From Amorphochlora amoebiformis (lineage: Eukaryota > Cercozoa > Chlorarachniophyceae), in contig BAAHQB010000303.1 of NCBI GenBank assembly GCA_054601695.1, forward strand, positions 143,557-207,556: a stretch of DNA of 64,000 bases, read 5' to 3'. The notes beneath the pieces are model-generated. The model did not search any database. It worked only from the letters and a program-made list of their open reading frames with translations, and was not told where the DNA came from. Made by a program: the position numbers and the translations under genes. This document shows, in pieces, positions 1-64,000 of this stretch. Position 1 is the first letter of the stretch. Each line of letters starts with the position of its first letter.

Positions 1-786
1 TGGAGATATGCCAGATATCTGGGATATGCCATGCACAAAGCCATATAAGGTCTTGAAGATATTAGCGATAACTTCAACTGGCTCAGTGACTAGAGCTGGA
101 CATCTCACTTGAAGCGTTATCATTGATATCTGCATGATCAAAACTGCCTAGATCTACATGTAGTATACTGGATTATCGATAAAATTAGACACTATCACGA
201 GTCCAGTATCTAAAATATATGGAGTTTTTCCTTGAATAGTATAGTATATAACTACTTTTTCTGGTAGATCTACGGCTAAGGGTAGAGTAGTTTACTCATG
301 AATGATTTAGACAAGTTCTAGTTAGATGATTGGATCTCAATCATCATCGCTCTATCATACTCTTAGGTCTAGACCCACACAAGCTTATAGATACATACAC
401 ACTAGAAACCAGAGTAGTGCTGGGCTAGCTAGGCTAGAGATTATCAGATTACTAGATATAGTCTCGGAAAAAACTAGAAAAAGTGTAATTCAACAAAAAA
501 CGGAAAACACTGCGCTAGATCCACTAGAACATAGAGAACCTAGAGAACTGGTAGACACAGTCGCCGCACATGAATGTGTCAAGATGATATGATTTAGATG
601 ATCTCGGTATCAGTATACTTCTTGTTACCCCTTGTTGCTACTAGCAGTGTACGCGGATTATGATCTCAGCCTACTTATTACTTACTTCTTACTTACTTAC
701 TAATATATACTCCAGATAGTAGATGATATAATACTAGTGGCTGAGAGAGAAATCGAATCTTTTAGATCTTGGAGCTGCTGAGACGA
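1..786. other. 3' flank of gene 1, CTAG/TAGA-rich unique DNA
   Basis: This stretch lies just beyond the stop codon of the minus-strand gene 1. It is not simple repeat, and is visibly enriched in CTAG, TAGA, AGATCTA and similar words. The 88-codon plus-strand frame at 326-592 has no recognisable domain and is of the kind such sequence gives by chance. I see no clear polyadenylation signal and no other gene. The 3' flank of gene 2 (16575-17110) has the same flavour. Confidence 0.5.
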
Positions 787-13746
<12,960 letters not shown>

Positions 13747-13953
13747 TTACACTGCAAGCACACGGCGATACCTCCTCGGAATTTGTCGGAACCCAAAGTG
13801 TGACATCTCCAATGTGTCACACATTAAATTTATCGGAGAAGGTTCCCGAGATTTTTTAACTTTTTAAGAAACTTTTCGGCTGCTAATAATTCAGCTAACG
13901 ACCCCGCCAAGGACGGTCGGTTCTTGTTTTTGACGACCACTAAGACCCGCAAA
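13747..13953. promoter_or_regulatory. Divergent promoter region of genes 1 and 2
   Basis: About 207 bases of non-repeat DNA between the ATG of gene 1 (minus) and the proposed ATG of gene 2 (plus). It contains a short inverted pair, GTGTGACAT and AATGTGTCACACATT (13798-13829). No TATA box is obvious. If gene 2 starts further upstream, the shared region is shorter, since its frame is open back to about 13837. Confidence 0.55.
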
Positions 13954-14601
13954 ATGCCACGACGCGAGGCTTGGAATAGCCCAAGCCCTACCCCAGGCAT
14001 GTTTGGGGGCAGCAGCTTAAGGCATCAGCCGACAGCCGAGAACGCTCCGCCTAGGATGAAGACGAAGATCAAAAAGTAAGCGAAGCCGTTCGGAATGAGA
14101 AGTGCAGTTTGATATTTCATTGATGCGAGACGTGGAACAGAGAATATTTCTCAGACATTTGGTAGAAATTGTAGGGTATCGGACAAGTTTTCCGAATAAG
14201 TCCGGTCGTTTGTGCGTTCTGTGATATATTGCATGAGCTGACTTTTCTGGTTTCGCTTGAAGGGTCATCGTCGAGCAGAAGAAAAACGTTTGGAGAGGAC
14301 GGATGGAACAGCAGAAGGCGAAAGCTAGGTGGGTGTTGAAATGTGAGATCACGGTGCAGGGCGAAGACGTAGGGTCAGCGGTAACCCGGTGTTCATTTTC
14401 TGAATCAACAGGTTCAAGTGGAATAGCGTGTGGCAGCCGACGAGGCAGCACGGGGGTTATCTAGATGGAGGAGTTGTGGGGTAATTTCTCTCTCATATAA
14501 TATAAGGATATGTACGATATGTGTATGAAGATACTGTAGATATACCATGCGATTTACCTACATGTATGCATGCATACAATATGCATTTGTGGATATATGT
14601 G

Positions 14602-14641
<40 letters not shown>

Positions 14642-14783
14642 TGTAAAGATATATAAATACTCTGTACTAGTATGTGTGTATGTGTATATGTATATGTTTG
14701 TGTATGTATGTATATGTGTACACATATACATAAATATATGTGTATGTATATGTATTATATGTATGTGTATATATATTATATAT

Positions 14784-14871
<88 letters not shown>

Positions 14872-14934
14872 TACATAGTGTAAGTATATACACATATGTC
14901 AGTGTGTGCACATATAGAATATACATGCATACAT

Positions 14935-14981
<47 letters not shown>

Positions 14982-15037
14982 TTCTCATATGAGCATATGT
15001 ATTTATTTATGGAGTTTCTATATATTCATATAGATAC

Positions 15038-15076
<39 letters not shown>

Positions 15077-15080
15077 TATA

Positions 15081-15120
<40 letters not shown>

Positions 15121-15406
15121 AGTTCATACTATACGAACTTGTTCGCGTGTACATGTACATACGCTATACAACACACAGTTCCAAAGAAAAATTCGGAAAA
15201 AAACACGAAGCAAAGACCCACGCTAGGTAAATTTAACCCTAGCACCCAGATTATAGTTCATGCTACTCATTCTGTCAACCCTTGATCATACTTTTTGTCG
15301 CTCTTAATATCAGGCAACAAGAAGCGAAAAGATACGCCACGATGAAATTGCGCGAGGAATACGTGCAGAAGACGAACCTGGCCTTAAAAGCGGTAGGATT
15401 AGGCAG

Positions 15407-15449
<43 letters not shown>

Positions 15450-15499
15450 ATATTATGTATATATATATATATATGTATATAAGCGGTAGGATTAGGCAG

Positions 15500-15546
<47 letters not shown>

Positions 15547-15671
15547 CATATATATATACCTGTATATATATACATTATATATATATATAGAGAGAGAGAG
15601 AGGGAGAGGTATAAATATGCGACTCTATATATATTATTTTATGTACAGCTATATATGTGTGTATGTAAATA

Positions 15672-15727
<56 letters not shown>

Positions 15728-15753
15728 TATTATATACATATAAATGATATAAT

Positions 15754-15806
<53 letters not shown>

Positions 15807-16093
15807 TATATATATATGTATATACATACACACATATATATATATATATATATGTTCACACACACACACATAGTTGTATACAGATATTACAATAATATTA
15901 TCTGTACAAATCTAATTACATGTTCAATCACCTATGTACGTGTAGAATGTAAACATAAATATGTATATTTATATGTACGTTAAAAAATTAAACATATTCA
16001 TTTATATTTTTGTGTATGCATTTATACATTTTATACATGTATATATATATACATATACATATATATATATATATATATTTATATATGTACACG

Positions 16094-16132
<39 letters not shown>

Positions 16133-16142
16133 GTACACGCAC

Positions 16143-16175
<33 letters not shown>

Positions 16176-16574
16176 TGTATGTATATATATGTCTATACAT
16201 ATGTATATATTTTATATATAAATATTCACATATATATAACATCAATGGATGTATATGTATATATATATATATATATATTGGAATGGAGATGTATAATATA
16301 ATACTTACGCAGTTCTCAGAGGGCTCTTGGGTGCCCAGTGGCTATAACTCTTGTGGCAGTGAATTCGGTACCTTTACATATCCCCCCAAAATCCATGCTA
16401 AACCTCGAGCTCCTGCACACTCTAGGCTACAGAGTATACCAACGTCTCATTGAATCCATCAGGCTACGATGCGGGCACAAGGAAGAAGAGGCCAACCTCC
16501 CGCAATGTGAACGTTGTTCGCACTCGGTGGGAATCATAGCAGCATTTTTAGAGATTGAGAGCACTGGCAGTTAG
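13954..16574 (+). CDS. Gene 2: unrecognised basic protein, 6 exons, 212 aa
   Basis: Exons 13954-14075, 14263-14328, 14412-14480, 15179-15226, 15314-15392 and 16320-16574 sum to 639 bases including TAG. All introns are GT-AG and phases agree (2, 2, 2, 2, 0). The protein starts [17 protein letters not shown]. It is rich in Lys, Arg and Gln through residue about 128 ([35 protein letters not shown]). The last 84 residues differ: [19 protein letters not shown] and a four-cysteine pattern (C-x9-C and C-x2-[17 protein letters not shown]). LHTLGYRV faintly recalls RAP domains, but the spacing is wrong and I do not call it. Function unknown. Exon 6 could instead use an acceptor 7 bases upstream (16313), which gives a different, shorter end. 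Intron 5 is mostly (TA)n. Confidence 0.65.
14481..15178. repeat. Gene 2 intron 3: (TA)n
   Basis: (TA)n and TATG-type repeat. No exon seen inside. Confidence 0.8.
15393..16319. repeat. Gene 2 intron 5: (TA)n with donor copy
   Basis: The exon 5 donor region (AAGCGGTAGGATTAGGCAG) recurs at 15481-15502. A short GA block (15589-15606) and (TA)n fill the rest, including a two-copy TTTATATATGTACACGCACA unit near 16080-16140. Confidence 0.8.
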
Positions 16575-17110
16575 GCTTATAATTCCTTTCAAGTGACGGG
16601 TGAGTAGCGAGATTGTCGATGTTTACGTTGCGAAGTCTGGTCAGTGCTACCTAGGCTACATCTAAATCTGTCAGATTCTAGAGTTTGTTCACCGCTGCAT
16701 ACTAAATTTAGAACTTACATTACCGTCATGGTTACCTCACATTGACTAGAGTGACTCTAGAAACTACTAGAACAAGTGACCAATGGCAAGAGTTGGACTA
16801 GTCGGAAACTGTGACACTAGCTCTAGTAGCTAGACTGGTGACAAGTTCAAATCGTTTGCGTAATTCCTAGAATCTAGAGAATTCACTAGATTCTAGTATA
16901 TCTAGGTATGCCACTAGTACTAGTAGTAGTTACTTACTAGACTTTTACCGTAGTCCAGGTAGTGGTGCTATAGTGTTACTATACTAGTACCAGTATTGAT
17001 ATAGATATGGTCTAAAGTAGATAGTAGTGAAACTAGTTTTAGCCGATGGCTATACTCACTAGACTCAAGTAGATACTGCGAGTCTGCGACCTACACCGAC
17101 TAGTATATGT
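16575..17110. other. Gene 2 3' flank, CTAG/ACTAGT-rich unique DNA
   Basis: Non-repeat DNA dense in CTAG, ACTAG and TAGT words, starting right after the gene 2 stop. Compositionally similar to the gene 1 3' flank (1-786). No gene seen. Confidence 0.5.
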
Positions 17111-17395
17111 ATCCGATGATGATGATGATGATGATGATGATATATATATATATCTAGATATATATCTAGATATATGCATAATACGATATATACTATATAT
17201 ATATATATACATACATATATATGTATATATATATATGTATAATATATATATATATATATATATAGTATCATAATATATATATATATATATATATATAAAT
17301 ATATATATAATATATCCGTATGATAAATTGATAATATACTAGTATATCATGATATACTGATATATGTATTGTATTATATATATACATGTATATAA

Positions 17396-17479
<84 letters not shown>

Positions 17480-17480
17480 G
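17111..17480. repeat. (GAT)n then (TA)n tract
   Basis: A short (GAT)n block at 17115-17140, then AT-rich repeat with (TA)n. No gene seen. Confidence 0.8.
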
Positions 17481-18005
17481 TACATTAAACTAAATTTAGT
17501 ACGTAGTGCAGATCACAAGACTAGCCACGTCACTGGACACTCAGAACCACGCTGTAAAAATAATTTACATTATTTCGGCGTCTATAATTCAGTCTAAAAT
17601 TCTCGCCTTGTAGCCGTGTAGGCAGCTTTAATTTCGTTTCCAAGTTCTAAGTCGGTTTATTTGACAAAAAATCTGACGCTTACAAGCCTATATTTTAGTC
17701 ATACACTTAATTAGCAGCTAAGGCTTATGGGTGTACGACTCTGTCCGCGCCTATTTGGGCTAATTTGGGTCTGAATAGCATGGTATCACACTCACGTTTT
17801 TGACGGTTCTCATGATTTCGTCGCTATTAATAGTTGTTACTATTATAGGTTCAGAATATTCTATTAATACGAAGAGAAACGTATCCGTCCGTTACTAAAT
17901 TAATCGCGTGCGCGTTTTATTTATCTAAGGAGAAATCGCCTAAACGTTCTTAAAAAGTTATATCTTTTCGCCTCCCCGAACACAATTCCTTCCATCGCGA
18001 GGTCT
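17481..18005 (+). promoter_or_regulatory. Presumed promoter and 5' region of gene 3
   Basis: About 520 bases of unique sequence ahead of the gene 3 start codon, the longest repeat-free non-coding run in this half of the window. Inferred from position only; no core promoter motif is identified. Confidence 0.4.

Positions 18006-64000
<45,995 letters not shown>

Noticed and set aside
326-592. 88-codon plus-strand frame in the left flank
   Set aside because: No recognisable motif, no splice context, and in the CTAG-rich 3' flank of gene 1.
14017-14451. 144-codon minus-strand frame
   Set aside because: Lies antisense across gene 2 exons 1-3 and their introns; no domain.

Overview
The window is nuclear DNA of a eukaryote, most likely a protist or alga that I cannot place further. 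It has spliceosomal GT-AG introns, no operons, no ribosome-binding-site spacing, TTAGGG-type repeats and enormous simple-sequence tracts. About nine tenths of it is (TA)n microsatellite, TTAGGG/CCCTAA repeat, CT-rich tract or, once, a 400-base (CG)n tract. The very long IYIYIY-, SLSLSL- and RARARA-type reading frames are translations of these repeats, not genes.

Reading both strands for short non-repetitive islands bounded by AG...GT, and requiring the reading phase to match at every junction, gives three split genes.

Gene 1 (minus strand, 787-13746) has 17 exons whose lengths sum to 1023 bases, a complete 340-residue protein. It is a Lys/Arg/Glu-rich, probably nuclear protein resembling the plant style cell-cycle inhibitor 1 (SCI1)-like family and related fungal proteins.

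Gene 2 (plus strand, 13954-16574) has six exons summing to 639 bases (212 residues), function not recognised. It diverges from gene 1 across about 207 bases.

Gene 3 (plus strand, 18006 to beyond the right edge) shows 61 phase-consistent exons, 3147 coding bases in 45.6 kb. They encode a signal peptide, a cysteine-rich ectodomain of repeated G-x-(Y/F)-C-P motifs (ephrin-receptor-like/GCC2-GCC3 style), several membrane segments and a charged cytoplasmic tail that continues out of the window.

Exons are tiny (13-255 bases). Introns are built from simple repeats and from tandem partial copies of the neighbouring exon-intron junction. Partial copies upstream of an exon carry its acceptor and 5' part; copies downstream carry its 3' part and donor. 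Telomere-like CCCTAA repeats often run straight into a 3' splice site as ...CCCTAG|exon. Introns growing by junction duplication and being fed by telomere-like repeats is the main discovery-type signal here.

Layout: 1-786, 3' flank of gene 1; 787-13746, gene 1; 13747-13953, shared promoter region; 13954-16574, gene 2; 16575-17500, gene 2 3' flank and repeats; 17500-18005, gene 3 promoter region; 18006-64000, gene 3. I saw no tRNA, rRNA, CRISPR array or transposase gene. All gene models are read by eye from splice sites and phase; none has been tested against RNA or a database.
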